A DNA stretch of 64,000 nt from Clostridium akagii DSM 12554 (lineage in GTDB: Bacteria; Bacillota; Clostridia; Clostridiales; Clostridiaceae): the NCBI RefSeq assembly GCF_000686725.1, contig NZ_KK366007.1, positions 298,687 to 362,686 on the forward strand, read 5' to 3'. A program made the position numbers and the translations under genes. The notes under the pieces are model-generated. The model was not told where the DNA came from. It made no database searches and saw nothing but the letters and a program-made list of their open reading frames with translations. Positions 8,438 through 16,307 of the stretch are shown one piece after another. How positions within the stretch are numbered: position 1 is the first letter of the stretch; every line of letters starts with the position of its first letter.

Positions 8438-8531
8438 TTAAAATATGTGGATAGATCTTCCTAAATGTTCTTCCATTTCTGATTCTAGAAATTGCTGAAT
8501 TATATCACCAAGCAATCGTTGGATCAAGCAA
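8438..8531 (-). pseudogene. IS256-family transposase remnant
   Basis: On the minus strand about 30 codons encode LLGDIIQQFLESEMEEHLG, the N-terminal signature of IS256/mutator-type transposases (normally followed by YxKHD). The frame loses similarity at both ends and the catalytic DDE region is absent. It is a short relic lying between the broken deacetylase and the ABC-F gene. The stretch 8318-8437 holds nothing else that I recognise. Confidence 0.6.
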
Positions 8532-8570
8532 TTTTTACCTACTAAATCTACTGTGTTGCTACATATACAT

Positions 8571-8616
8571 AAAAAGAACGTACGTAGATTTGATTTACAT
8601 AAATCTACGTACGTTC
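8571..8616 (-). terminator. intrinsic terminator of the ABC-F gene
   Basis: A perfect 16-bp inverted repeat (8576-8591 and 8601-8616; GAACGTACGTAGATTT arm) with a 9-base loop is followed on the minus strand by TTTTT. It begins 15 bases after the stop codon of the ABC-F gene. Confidence 0.85.
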
Positions 8617-8631
8617 CCAGCAAGCATCTTG

Positions 8632-10371
8632 CTACAATAACTTAATCAGCTCTTCTAACTCATTAGATAAATCTTTTGCAAGGGTAAAATCAGTATCCTT
8701 TAACGCTAACTCTATTTTGGTTTCAACTAATTTTTTCTTTTGTTCAATTTCTAAATAGTCTTTGTCAAAATGATTAGCATAAATCATCTTTCTGAACTTT
8801 CGCATACTGGTTTTTCTAATTGTTTTGTCTTCAATGATTAAAACATAATCCATACAGTTTACTATAGTATAGAAATCATGAGAAATCATTAGAATAGCAC
8901 CTTTATAGTTCTCTATGGCTTTTTCCAGTGCTATTTGTGAATAAGTGTCCAAATGACTTGTGGGCTCATCAAGAAGTAGCATATTTGTCTTACTAGCAGA
9001 AACTTTAGCCAATTGAAGCATATTTTTTTCTCCACCAGATAAAGAAGTTATCTTTTGATTAATGATGTCTTCTTCAAAACCATAGCTAGCAATATGCAAT
9101 TTAATATCTTCATAAGTTTTAAAGCCAGCTTCGAAGAACTCTTCAAGTACTGTATTAGATTCATTTAGTGTTTTGCCCTGAAGTTGAGATAAATAAGCTA
9201 CTTCAATGTTTTCATTTATCTCAATACAATCATTTGTATTTTCGAAAATTTCTGTGAGTAAAGTTGTTTTCCCAGTACCATTTAAACCAACAAGAGCTAC
9301 TTTATCAGTTGATTTAATCTCAAAGCTAACATTTTCTAGAAGTACATCATCAAAGCGAGCACTGTAATCACTAACTTTTAAAGCAATGGATTCATCCATT
9401 TTCTTATCGCTAGCAAAACTTATATTAGGTTGTTTAATATCTACAAATGGAGTTTTGATTTTACGTTTTTCTAATCTTTCTTGAATTTTAACTCTAGCAT
9501 TTAGAGCTCTCCCTCTATAGGCTTCATTATGATCAGTTGCAAGAAATCTTAGTCTATCTACTAAAATTTGGTTTCTCTCAAGTTCTTCATTATCAGCAGC
9601 GGCTAGTTCTTGTAACTCAATTTTAGTTTGGAGCAATGAAAAGTTATAATCAATATAGTTTCCATCAAATTCTTGGAGTTCAAGATTTTCAAGATGTAGG
9701 ATTTTGTTAAAACAATGATTCAACAAATATCTGTTGTGCGTAATAATTAACATTGTTCCTTTGCATGAATTAATTAGATCTCTAAGCGAATTAAGGTTTC
9801 CAAAGTCTAAAAACACATCGGGTTCATCCATAATAATGAGGTCTGGACTATTTAGCATTTCCTTAATTACTTGAATAAGCTTGAATTCCCCACCACTGAG
9901 TTCAGATATCATTAGATTTTTATACTTAATCAAGTTTGTAAGACTTAACTTTTTATCAATAATGTTTTCGAAATCATCCCCATTAATTGCATTAAATGCA
10001 TCTAGAGTTTGTTGATACGCCTCTAGTAAAGTATCAATATCCGAAGATGTTTCCATTTCAGTACAAATACGTGTCATTTTATTTTGGAGTTTAATAAATT
10101 CATCACCTATATATTCGAAAACTGTAATTTCTTTTCTTTCGTCTAGTTGTGAGAACTGACTTACATACCCAATTCTACAGTTTGGGGACATCTCTAATTT
10201 ACCATCAAACATATATTTTTCTGGATCCATAATTATATCTATCAGTGTGCTTTTTCCGCTACCATTTGTGCCTATAAAAGCACAATGCTCACCATCTTCT
10301 AATGTAAATGAAATGTTATTATATAGTTCCTTTTGGGGAAATGAGTAGGACAAGTTATCAACTTTTATCAT
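8632..10371 (-). CDS. ABC-F family ATPase, probable ribosome-protection factor
   Basis: 579 residues with two ABC domains on one chain and no membrane segment. Walker A motifs are GTNGSGKST and GLNGTGKTT; both halves have LSGGE signatures. The second Walker B is the usual LLLDEPTSHLD, whereas the first is LIIMDEPDVFLDF, a departure from DEPTNHLD. A charged linker (about 215-310) joins the domains, as in ABC-F proteins that reach the ribosomal E site. A short C-terminal coiled segment rich in Lys/Glu ends the protein. The gene is preceded by its own promoter, a leader peptide and a terminator hairpin, the arrangement known for antibiotic-resistance ABC-F genes. Resistance to a ribosome-targeting drug is therefore inferred; the drug is unknown. 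Confidence 0.9.
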   Translation of the reverse strand: MIKVDNLSYSFPQKELYNNISFTLEDGEHCAFIGTNGSGKSTLIDIIMDPEKYMFDGKLEMSPNCRIGYVSQFSQLDERKEITVFEYIGDEFIKLQNKMTRICTEMETSSDIDTLLEAYQQTLDAFNAINGDDFENIIDKKLSLTNLIKYKNLMISELSGGEFKLIQVIKEMLNSPDLIIMDEPDVFLDFGNLNSLRDLINSCKGTMLIITHNRYLLNHCFNKILHLENLELQEFDGNYIDYNFSLLQTKIELQELAAADNEELERNQILVDRLRFLATDHNEAYRGRALNARVKIQERLEKRKIKTPFVDIKQPNISFASDKKMDESIALKVSDYSARFDDVLLENVSFEIKSTDKVALVGLNGTGKTTLLTEIFENTNDCIEINENIEVAYLSQLQGKTLNESNTVLEEFFEAGFKTYEDIKLHIASYGFEEDIINQKITSLSGGEKNMLQLAKVSASKTNMLLLDEPTSHLDTYSQIALEKAIENYKGAILMISHDFYTIVNCMDYVLIIEDKTIRKTSMRKFRKMIYANHFDKDYLEIEQKKKLVETKIELALKDTDFTLAKDLSNELEELIKLL

Positions 10372-10399
10372 TTTTTATTACCTCTCTTTATCACTAAAA

Positions 10400-10423
10400 A
10401 AGAGCCTATAAAAATAAGCTCTT
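10400..10423 (-). terminator. attenuator hairpin before the ABC-F gene
   Basis: On the minus strand AAGAGC (10418-10423) pairs with GCTCTT (10400-10405) and is followed by T residues (10396-10401 in plus coordinates are A). The 5' side of the stem begins at the stop codon of the leader peptide at 10423-10479, and the ABC-F ribosome-binding site lies just downstream. A ribosome stalled in the leader could affect this hairpin. Confidence 0.65.
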
Positions 10424-10479
10424 CAATGTATTCTCTCATCAATTGCAATTTTACATTTAAATTTTCGTATTAAAGACAT
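10423..10479 (-). CDS. leader peptide of the ABC-F gene (18 residues)
   Basis: A short minus-strand frame, MSLIRKFKCKIAIDERIH, starts about 20 bases downstream of a good promoter, and its TGA stop coincides with the 5' base of the attenuator stem. Its ribosome-binding site is weak. Position and geometry match ribosome-mediated attenuation of resistance genes. Translation has not been shown and the peptide has no recognised homologue. Confidence 0.5.
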   Translation of the reverse strand: MSLIRKFKCKIAIDERIH

Positions 10480-10500
10480 TTTACTGAGTTTAACATTGAT

Positions 10501-10529
10501 ATCATAACATTTTTTTAGACTAAGTTCAA
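10501..10529 (-). promoter_or_regulatory. promoter of the ABC-F leader transcript
   Basis: On the minus strand TTGAAC (10524-10529) and TATGAT (10501-10506) are separated by 17 bp, a good sigma-A promoter. Transcription would begin about 15-20 bases before the leader peptide. Confidence 0.7.
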
Positions 10530-10702
10530 TCATTTCATATCAGCAGCAAAAACTATCTCAGGAACGGAAGTTATGAAGCTATGAAATTGTTGTAGAACTA
10601 ATATCTACACGAGGGGATTATTAGTAAATTAAATGGTAAATTAAATGGTAAATAATAATTAAGAATGATATAATTTAAGAAAAGATTTAGGGTGAAATAC
10701 CT

Positions 10703-10966
10703 TTTGAGTTATATGGTGACAGCATTACGGAATATACAGCAAAAATTTTAGCAACGGTATATAATAGTCCATTAATTGTTTATTCACTTTATCAGTTTAA
10801 GCAGGATTGTGAACTGGCTTGCGATGTTACGGCTATTAAAATATTAAATTCCAAGGAAGTTAGAGAATATGGTGAAACTATTATTGATATGCTTCAAATA
10901 CTTTCAAAACCTAATTTGTACATTGGTACGCTTGGATTTTCCAATAAATACAGTAAAGGAGAATAA
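10703..10966 (+). pseudogene. BlaR1/MecR1-type M56 peptidase remnant
   Basis: The frame reads YNSPLIVYSLYQFKQDCELA then CDVTAIKIL and EYGETIIDML. This is the segment after the zinc site of BlaR1-like M56 membrane peptidases (WFNP..Y.F..D.E..CD). The HExxH motif and upstream membrane helices are missing, and the frame stops shortly after the helix that should lead to the sensor part. About 85 codons of a roughly 350-600-residue protein remain. The stop at 10964 lies 2 bp before the lipoprotein gene, which may once have been fused to it or its partner. The rest of 10530-10702 shows no gene. Confidence 0.65.
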
Positions 10967-10968
10967 TT

Positions 10969-11643
10969 ATGATTTCATTATTTAATAAAAAATCAATTAC
11001 AGGGACTATTGTAGCGTTGTGTCTAGTATTTATGGTGGGTTGCTCAAGTAAAGTAAATACCCTGAGTGGTAATGACAATGCTAATAGTACAAATAAGACC
11101 AATACAACTAACTCAAATGAATCTTCCACTAACAATGTGGCAAATACATCTAGTGCAAATATAATAAATACACCTAAAGACCAAGGAAATGTGGCTAAGC
11201 AAAATAGTACTACTACAAATAATAGTACATCAGTAAGTAATAAAATACCAAGCCAAGATTCTACCACTAACTATGAAGATATTGCAGCAAAAGTTAAAGA
11301 TTATATTCTTAATGGTCAAGGAAATAAATCATCGGCAGAGAGTTTTAATTGGAACCCAGCATTCCTAAATCAAGTTGATATGGAAAATCTTTATAAAAAA
11401 TATATTGCCAGTGGGGGGCAAGCTAACAACGTAGAGAACTTTGCCAAATATATAACTTTTAATGCACCTGTACCTAGCAATTGGAAAGAGTTATTTGAAA
11501 AAACTTACTATGCTTCATATGGAAAAAAAATCTCTAGATACGAATATTTGGGTAATGATTTATACCAAGTATACGTTGTAATAAACGGTAAAGAAGTACC
11601 TTATGTTGCAGTTTCATCAAGAACTGGTAATTATCATGGATAA
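10969..11643 (+). CDS. lipoprotein with Asn/Thr/Ser-rich linker, unknown function
   Basis: 224 residues. A signal peptide ends in a lipobox (LVFMVGC, Cys about 25), so the protein should be anchored to the outer face of the membrane. A long linker rich in Asn, Ser and Thr (about 30-100) leads to a compact C-terminal domain of about 120 residues with YEDIAAKVKDYIL, ENFAKYITF and ELFEKTYYASYG motifs. I do not recognise that domain. The ribosome-binding site AAAGGAGAA overlaps the end of the M56 remnant, suggesting that the pair descends from a BlaR1-like membrane protein with an extracytoplasmic sensor. That is inference. Confidence 0.75.
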   Translation: MISLFNKKSITGTIVALCLVFMVGCSSKVNTLSGNDNANSTNKTNTTNSNESSTNNVANTSSANIINTPKDQGNVAKQNSTTTNNSTSVSNKIPSQDSTTNYEDIAAKVKDYILNGQGNKSSAESFNWNPAFLNQVDMENLYKKYIASGGQANNVENFAKYITFNAPVPSNWKELFEKTYYASYGKKISRYEYLGNDLYQVYVVINGKEVPYVAVSSRTGNYHG

Positions 11644-11732
11644 TTATTAAGACATGATAATTATCACTTTTGGCTATATTAATAAAAATAAAAGAATAAA
11701 TCTCAAAATGGATAAGAAAATAATAGTAAGGA

Positions 11733-11784
11733 TTGACAAAAGAAGCTCTAAGAGTTAATATTAATTCATACTCGAACGAACGAG
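11733..11784 (+). promoter_or_regulatory. promoter and probable autoregulatory operator of the MarR gene
   Basis: TTGACA (11733-11738), 17-bp spacer, TAATAT (11756-11761). Downstream lies CTCGAACGAACGAG (11771-11784), whose TCGTTC core on the other strand recurs in the palindrome before the next gene (12253-12268). A repressor bound here would block transcription start and the ribosome-binding site. Confidence 0.6.
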
Positions 11785-11792
11785 GTGAATAA

Positions 11793-12227
11793 ATGACAAA
11801 AAACTGTATATTAGATAAGATAAATGAAATTAACTCTATTTCTAATAAATATATTGAAAAAAGGATAAAGGAAGAAGGATTACCAATATTAAAGAATCAT
11901 ATTCCTTTATTTTGTATACTTCCTGAAGAAGGAAGTGCCTTGCTTTTTAACGAAATATCAAATATTTGGGAAATATCTAAATCGTCTTTGTCTGATATTA
12001 TAAATAAGTATGAAAACAAAGGATTAGTAAAAAAATGTATTTGCGCCGAAGATAAGCGAAGCGTATATATAAGTTTAACACCAGAAGCGATGTATATAAA
12101 ACAGAAAATTGCCAGTATAGAAGCTGAGATATTAGATTTGATGTTAAAGGATTTTGATAGGAAAGAGAAAGAAATTTTCGAACAAAACTTTGATAAAGTT
12201 TTAAAAAGTATAAAAAAAATGCCATAG
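11793..12227 (+). CDS. MarR-family transcriptional regulator
   Basis: 144 residues with a central winged helix-turn-helix: ISNIWEISKSSLSDIINKYENKGLVKK is the recognition region, followed by the wing DKRSVYISLTPEA with the conserved D-x-R. Flanking helices form the dimer interface. The ribosome-binding site is GAGGTGA. The next gene, a FrnE-like oxidoreductase, begins 81 bp downstream behind a similar operator, so this protein probably represses both. There is one cysteine near the wing (KKCICAED), which could respond to thiol oxidation, but this is only a suggestion. Confidence 0.9.
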   Translation: MTKNCILDKINEINSISNKYIEKRIKEEGLPILKNHIPLFCILPEEGSALLFNEISNIWEISKSSLSDIINKYENKGLVKKCICAEDKRSVYISLTPEAMYIKQKIASIEAEILDLMLKDFDRKEKEIFEQNFDKVLKSIKKMP

Positions 12228-12252
12228 GAGCATTTTTTTTATAGGTAATAAA

Positions 12253-12278
12253 TTCGTTCACGTACGAAATAATATAAT
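12253..12278 (+). promoter_or_regulatory. operator and -10 box of the FrnE-like gene
   Basis: TTCGTTCACGTACGAA (12253-12268) has palindromic outer arms TTCGT and ACGAA and sits at the -35 position ahead of TATAAT (12273-12278). It shares TCGTTC with the site before the MarR gene. Confidence 0.55.
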
Positions 12279-12308
12279 CATTAAATATTGAAATGGGGAG
12301 GAATAGTA

Positions 12309-12953
12309 ATGAAAATAGAAGTTTGGTTTGATTTTGTTTGTCCATTTTGTTATATGGGTAAAAGGAAATTAGAAATTGCATTAGAAAAATTTGAACATAG
12401 GGACGAGGTTGAATTAGTTTTCAGAAGCTTTGAACTAGATCCGTCATCTGAAAAGAAATTTGATGAAAATATTAATGAGATTATAGCCAAAAAATATGGT
12501 ATATCAGTAGAACAAGCTAAAGCATCCAATAATCAAATAACAGCGGAGGCTCAATCTATAGGACTTAACTATAATTTTGATAATATAATGCCAACAAATA
12601 GTTTTGATGCTCACAGATTAGCACAATATGCAAAAACAGAAGGAAAGATGAATGAGTTATCAGAAAGAATTTTAAAGGCTTATTTTGTAGATTCTTTAAA
12701 TATATCTGATCATAAAGTGTTAGCTAGTCTTGCCGGTGAAGTTGGAATTAATAGCCTTAAAGCATTAAGTATTTTGGAATCAGATCAGTATGGTGAAGAA
12801 GTAAGAAAGGATGAAGAAATTGCTTCAAAACTTCGAATCAGTGGTGTTCCTTACTTTGTAATTAATAATAAATATACGGTGTCTGGTGCACAATCATCTG
12901 AAATATTTTTAGAGACACTTGAGAAAGCAAGAGAAGAAGAATATAGATTATAG
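12309..12953 (+). CDS. FrnE-like DsbA-family oxidoreductase
   Basis: 214 residues from the ATG at 12309, which has GGGGAGGAA at the right distance; an upstream in-frame start at 12288 lacks one. The thioredoxin fold carries the active site CPFC in DFVCPFCYMGK near the N terminus, a helical insertion, and the cis-proline loop SGVPYFVINNKY. This is the polyketide-related FrnE branch of cytoplasmic DsbA proteins, which act on disulfides or glutathione-like adducts. There is no signal peptide, so it acts in the cytoplasm. It is probably controlled by the upstream MarR protein and may serve in response to electrophiles or oxidants. Confidence 0.92.
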   Translation: MKIEVWFDFVCPFCYMGKRKLEIALEKFEHRDEVELVFRSFELDPSSEKKFDENINEIIAKKYGISVEQAKASNNQITAEAQSIGLNYNFDNIMPTNSFDAHRLAQYAKTEGKMNELSERILKAYFVDSLNISDHKVLASLAGEVGINSLKALSILESDQYGEEVRKDEEIASKLRISGVPYFVINNKYTVSGAQSSEIFLETLEKAREEEYRL

Positions 12954-12965
12954 TTAATAAACGCC

Positions 12966-12994
12966 TTGACAGTATACAAAATTAGACATATAAT
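12966..12994 (+). promoter_or_regulatory. promoter of the T-box transcript
   Basis: TTGACA (12966-12971) and TATAAT (12989-12994) with a 17-bp spacer: both boxes are consensus. Confidence 0.8.
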
Positions 12995-13019
12995 TGTGAA
13001 CAAGTTAATCAATAAATAC

Positions 13020-13300
13020 GTTGATAGAGAAAAGTAAATTTTATAGCATTTAGTAAGAGAACTTATCATTTGGTGGGAGATAAGATTTGCGAAGAAATTG
13101 AAAATCACTCACGAGTAGTTTTTGCTGAAGATTTAATTATTGTGTAAGCAAGACCGGTAGCAACCGTTATATTGCCAAATATTGAAGAGGATTTCCTTGA
13201 GATATTTTTGAGAGGTCACTTTTTAAGTGACAAATAGTGTGGTACCGCAGAGTTTTAGACTTTGTCTCTAGTTAATAGAGGCAGAGTCTTTTTATTTTAC
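13020..13300 (+). promoter_or_regulatory. T-box riboswitch, probable isoleucine specifier
   Basis: The leader has stem I elements (AGAGAA, GGTGGGAG), a specifier region reading TTGAAAATCACTCACGAGT, the T-box proper GTGTGGTACCGCAGAG around 13230-13250, and a terminator (AGACTTTGTCTCT pairing with AGAGGCAGAGTCT, then TTTTTATTTT) ending near 13300. The codon just before ACTC is ATC, pointing to tRNA-Ile; the TGGT bulge fits a tRNA with discriminator A. Uncharged tRNA would favour read-through into the dehydrogenase gene at 13325. The T-box call is firm, and the specifier call is less so. Confidence 0.88.
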
Positions 13301-13324
13301 AAAAAATAATTAGGGGGCAAAAAA

Positions 13325-14398
13325 ATGAGTGATTACAGTGTATTTTTACCAAGTTATAGTATAGGAGAGGATGTTTATAAAAAAATTCCTGAAATTTGTA
13401 AAGGTTATGGAAAGAAAGCAGTAGTAGTTGGTGGAAAAACAGCCATGGCAAAAGCTAAAGAGGCACTTTTAGAAGGGGTTAATGATTCTAATATAGAGAT
13501 ACTAGATTTTGTGTGGTTTGGTGGGGACTCCAGCTATGAAAATGTAGAGATGCTTAAAAAGAATCCAATAGTTGCAAATGCTGATATGATATTTGCTGTT
13601 GGAGGTGGAAGGAGCGTTGATACAAGCAAAACCATGTGTGATGAAACAGGGCAAGCATTATTTGTATTTCCAACAATAGCTTCAAATTGTGCTGCAATAA
13701 CAGTAACCACAGTGATTTATGATGCAGATCATGTATTTAAAGAGTTATATTTTCCTAAAAAACCGGCAACCCATTGTTTTATTAATACTAAAATAATATC
13801 AGAAGCACCAAGTGATTTTATTTGGGCAGGCATAGGCGACGCATTATCGAAAGAATATGAATGTACATTTTCTTCAAGAGATGATGAACTTGACCATACT
13901 AATCTTTTAGGTGTAGATATAAGCCGTAACTGCGTAGAACCAATTCTCAGGTATGGCAGAAAAGCCTACGAAGATGTTAAAATACATAAGGTAACACGTG
14001 AACTAGAACAAGTAATTCTTAATATAATAATCACCACAGGGCTTGTATCAGTTTTTGTAATAAATGATTACAATAGTTGCCTTGCACATTCTGTATATTA
14101 TGGATGTACTACCCTAGAAAACATAGAAAAAAATCATTTGCATGGAGAAGTGGTTTCTTATGGTGTTTTGGTTATGCTTACCTGTGATAAGCAATATAAA
14201 GAACGTGATAGAGTTTTTGCTTTCAATAAAAGTATTGGACTTCCAACTTGTCTAGCTGATATTGAAGTTGAGGAAAAGGATCTTGATAAAGTACTTGATA
14301 AAGCCATGGAAACAGGAGATATAAAACATGTTCCTTATAAAATAACAAGACAAATGATTTATAATGCAATAATGGATTTAGAAAAGGTAGTTTTATAA
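13325..14398 (+). CDS. iron-containing alcohol / glycerol dehydrogenase family enzyme
   Basis: 357 residues. The N-terminal Rossmann-like domain has the NAD-binding AVGGGRSVDTSK motif; the C-terminal helical domain has metal ligands Asp in GIGDALSKEYE, His in LAHSVYYG and His in NHLHGEVVSYG, the set seen in glycerol dehydrogenases of the GldA group. It should oxidise or reduce a small hydroxy/keto compound with NAD. It is the only gene between a T-box leader and a terminator, so its expression follows aminoacylation of a tRNA, probably tRNA-Ile. That makes a role in amino-acid-related metabolism likelier than glycerol use. The true substrate is unknown. Confidence 0.85.
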   Translation: MSDYSVFLPSYSIGEDVYKKIPEICKGYGKKAVVVGGKTAMAKAKEALLEGVNDSNIEILDFVWFGGDSSYENVEMLKKNPIVANADMIFAVGGGRSVDTSKTMCDETGQALFVFPTIASNCAAITVTTVIYDADHVFKELYFPKKPATHCFINTKIISEAPSDFIWAGIGDALSKEYECTFSSRDDELDHTNLLGVDISRNCVEPILRYGRKAYEDVKIHKVTRELEQVILNIIITTGLVSVFVINDYNSCLAHSVYYGCTTLENIEKNHLHGEVVSYGVLVMLTCDKQYKERDRVFAFNKSIGLPTCLADIEVEEKDLDKVLDKAMETGDIKHVPYKITRQMIYNAIMDLEKVVL

Positions 14399-14403
14399 TA
14401 AAA

Positions 14404-14442
14404 ATGCTGCATAGGGTATTTAGCCTGATGCAGTATTTTTTT
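14404..14442 (+). terminator. intrinsic terminator after the dehydrogenase gene
   Basis: ATGCTGCAT and ATGCAGTAT form a stem around a 15-base loop and are followed by a T run. Confidence 0.8.
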
Positions 14443-14700
14443 GTATTTATCTAATCAAATATTTAAATAATATATAATTCAAACAAAATTTCATTAAGAG
14501 TATCAAACTAATATTTTGATATTATTGTTATAAACTTCTTATGGTATAATTATGGTATAAATTTGGAATGAGAAAGTAAAAGGTTTGTGGAGATTTATTC
14601 AATGCACCTGATTATTACAAGCAGATATACTAGCATAGTGGCTAGTTATTTTTATATGTAATGTTATATGGTGGATATTTTTAAATTGGAGTGATTAACT
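14443..14700 (+). other. AT-rich upstream region of the Lrp gene
   Basis: No gene seen. Two TATAAT-like boxes occur near 14542 and 14552 (GGTATAATTATGGTATAAAT). A ribosome-binding site (GGAGTGA) precedes the Lrp start. Confidence 0.4.
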
Positions 14701-15126
14701 ATGGATAATATGGATTATAGAATATTGGAGTGTTTAAAATCTAATGCTAGGAGTAAAGCATCGGCAATAAGCAAAGAAATTCATTTGTCAGTTTCAGCAG
14801 TACTTGAACGTATTCGTAAAATGGAAGTAAACGGAACAATAAAAAATTATACAATAGTATTAGATGAAACTAAACTTGGAAATGATACAAGTGCTTTAAT
14901 GGAAGTTAGTCTTGATCATCCAAAGTTTAATGAATCATTTACTAAGGCGATTAAAGATAATAACAATATAGTTTTTTGCTACTATCTAACAGGTGATTTT
15001 GATTTTATGCTTAAGATACTTTGCAAATCAGCAGAAGATCTAGAAAAAATTCATCGTGAAATAAAAAGTTTAGAGGGTGTATCTAGAACAAAAACCTATT
15101 ATATTTTAGAAGATGTGAAGAGATAA
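14701..15126 (+). CDS. Lrp/AsnC-family regulator
   Basis: 141 residues. An N-terminal helix-turn-helix (MDYRILECLKSNARSKASAI and HLSVSAVLERIRKME) is followed by a RAM ligand-binding/oligomer domain (VSLDHPKFNESF through TGDFDFMLKILC to GVSRTKTYYILEDVK). The family senses amino acids. It stands alone in front of the D-amino-acid/5-oxoproline operon with an AT-rich 289-bp gap and is the natural candidate to regulate it. Both promoters would be in AT-rich DNA of the kind Lrp proteins wrap, but I cannot define a site. Confidence 0.92.
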   Translation: MDNMDYRILECLKSNARSKASAISKEIHLSVSAVLERIRKMEVNGTIKNYTIVLDETKLGNDTSALMEVSLDHPKFNESFTKAIKDNNNIVFCYYLTGDFDFMLKILCKSAEDLEKIHREIKSLEGVSRTKTYYILEDVKR

Positions 15127-15415
15127 TATATATAGGAATTATGTAATACAATTGATGAATTAATCTATGGTAATTTATCAAAATGAAAATTTTACGCGAT
15201 AAATAATGAAAAACAGTAAAAAATACTGCGCAAACTATGATAAACAAGAAATTATACATATGTTTTGTAAAACATTGAAAAATAATAATTAATAATATAG
15301 TATATAACTATAGATATTTAATGAATCATTAAAAAAAACAGTATATTTATATTATTAACATAAAATTATATATTAATAAGTATTAGTTTCTTAATTGTAT
15401 AGGAGGAAAAGTTAA
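15127..15415 (+). other. AT-rich intergenic region before the D-amino-acid operon
   Basis: No gene seen. The DNA is extremely AT-rich with A tracts and ends in a strong ribosome-binding site (AGGAGGAAAAG). It probably holds the operon promoter and Lrp-type sites, but no single promoter stands out. Confidence 0.35.
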
Positions 15416-16258
15416 ATGGAAAATTTGGGATATTACAATGGAGAGTACGATTTGATAAACAATATGAAAATACCAATGAATGATCGTGTATGTTATTTTG
15501 GTGATGGAGTTTATGATGCTACTTATAGTAGAAATCATATTATATTTGCATTAGATGAACATATAGATAGATTTTTTAACAGCGCAGGGTTATTAAAAAT
15601 CAAGATTCCATGTACAAAGGCTGAGTTAAAAGAATTGCTAAAGGAAATGGTCCAAAAGGTTGACTCAGGGGATCAATTTGTATATTGGCAGGTTACAAGA
15701 GGAACAGGTATGCGTAATCATGCTTTCCCATCAGAAGATATAAAGGCAAATATATGGATTATATTAAAGCCATTAAAGATAAAGGATATGTCACAAAAAT
15801 TAAAATTGATTACTTTAGAGGATACAAGATTTCTTCATTGTAATATAAAAACTTTGAATTTATTACCAAGTGTCATGGCAGCACAAAAGACTGAAGAGAT
15901 GGGTTGTCAAGAAGCAGTTTTCCATAGAGGTGATAGAGTAACTGAATGCGCTCATAGCAATGTATCCATTATAAAAGATGGAATTTTCAAAACAGCACCA
16001 GCGGATAATCTGATTTTACCAGGTATAGCAAGAGCACATATTATAAAAATGTGTAAAAAATTTGAGATTCCGGTGAATGAAACGGCTTTTAATTTAAAAG
16101 AATTAATGGAGGCAGATGAAGTTATAGTTACAAGTTCAGGACAATTTTGTATGGCTACATCTGAAATAGATGGTAAACAAGTAGGTGGAAAAGCAACTGA
16201 GATTGTTAAAAAATTGCAAGAGGCCTTACTGAATGAATTTTTAGAAGAGACAAATTAA
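15416..16258 (+). CDS. dat: D-amino acid aminotransferase (class IV PLP)
   Basis: 280 residues, the usual length for this family. Conserved parts are GYYNGEYDLINNMKIPMNDR and FGDGVYDATY near the N terminus, the PLP lysine in NIKTLNLLPS, EAVFHRGDRVTECAHSNVSI, and a TSSGQF loop. Class IV folds include D-amino acid transaminase, branched-chain transaminase and aminodeoxychorismate lyase; the short N terminus and surrounding genes favour the D-amino acid enzyme, which exchanges the amino group between D-alanine and D-glutamate. It opens an operon with cyclases, 5-oxoprolinase subunits and alanine racemase. Confidence 0.88.
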   Translation: MENLGYYNGEYDLINNMKIPMNDRVCYFGDGVYDATYSRNHIIFALDEHIDRFFNSAGLLKIKIPCTKAELKELLKEMVQKVDSGDQFVYWQVTRGTGMRNHAFPSEDIKANIWIILKPLKIKDMSQKLKLITLEDTRFLHCNIKTLNLLPSVMAAQKTEEMGCQEAVFHRGDRVTECAHSNVSIIKDGIFKTAPADNLILPGIARAHIIKMCKKFEIPVNETAFNLKELMEADEVIVTSSGQFCMATSEIDGKQVGGKATEIVKKLQEALLNEFLEETN

Positions 16259-16307
16259 ATAGTATAAATTGTTATTTGGGCAGTATTAGTAATGAGGAGG
16301 AAAGCTT

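Noticed and set aside
8576-8616. Long inverted repeat as an insertion-sequence end
   Set aside because: It lies 15 bases after the ABC-F stop and is followed by T residues on that strand, so it is better explained as a terminator. No second copy was seen.
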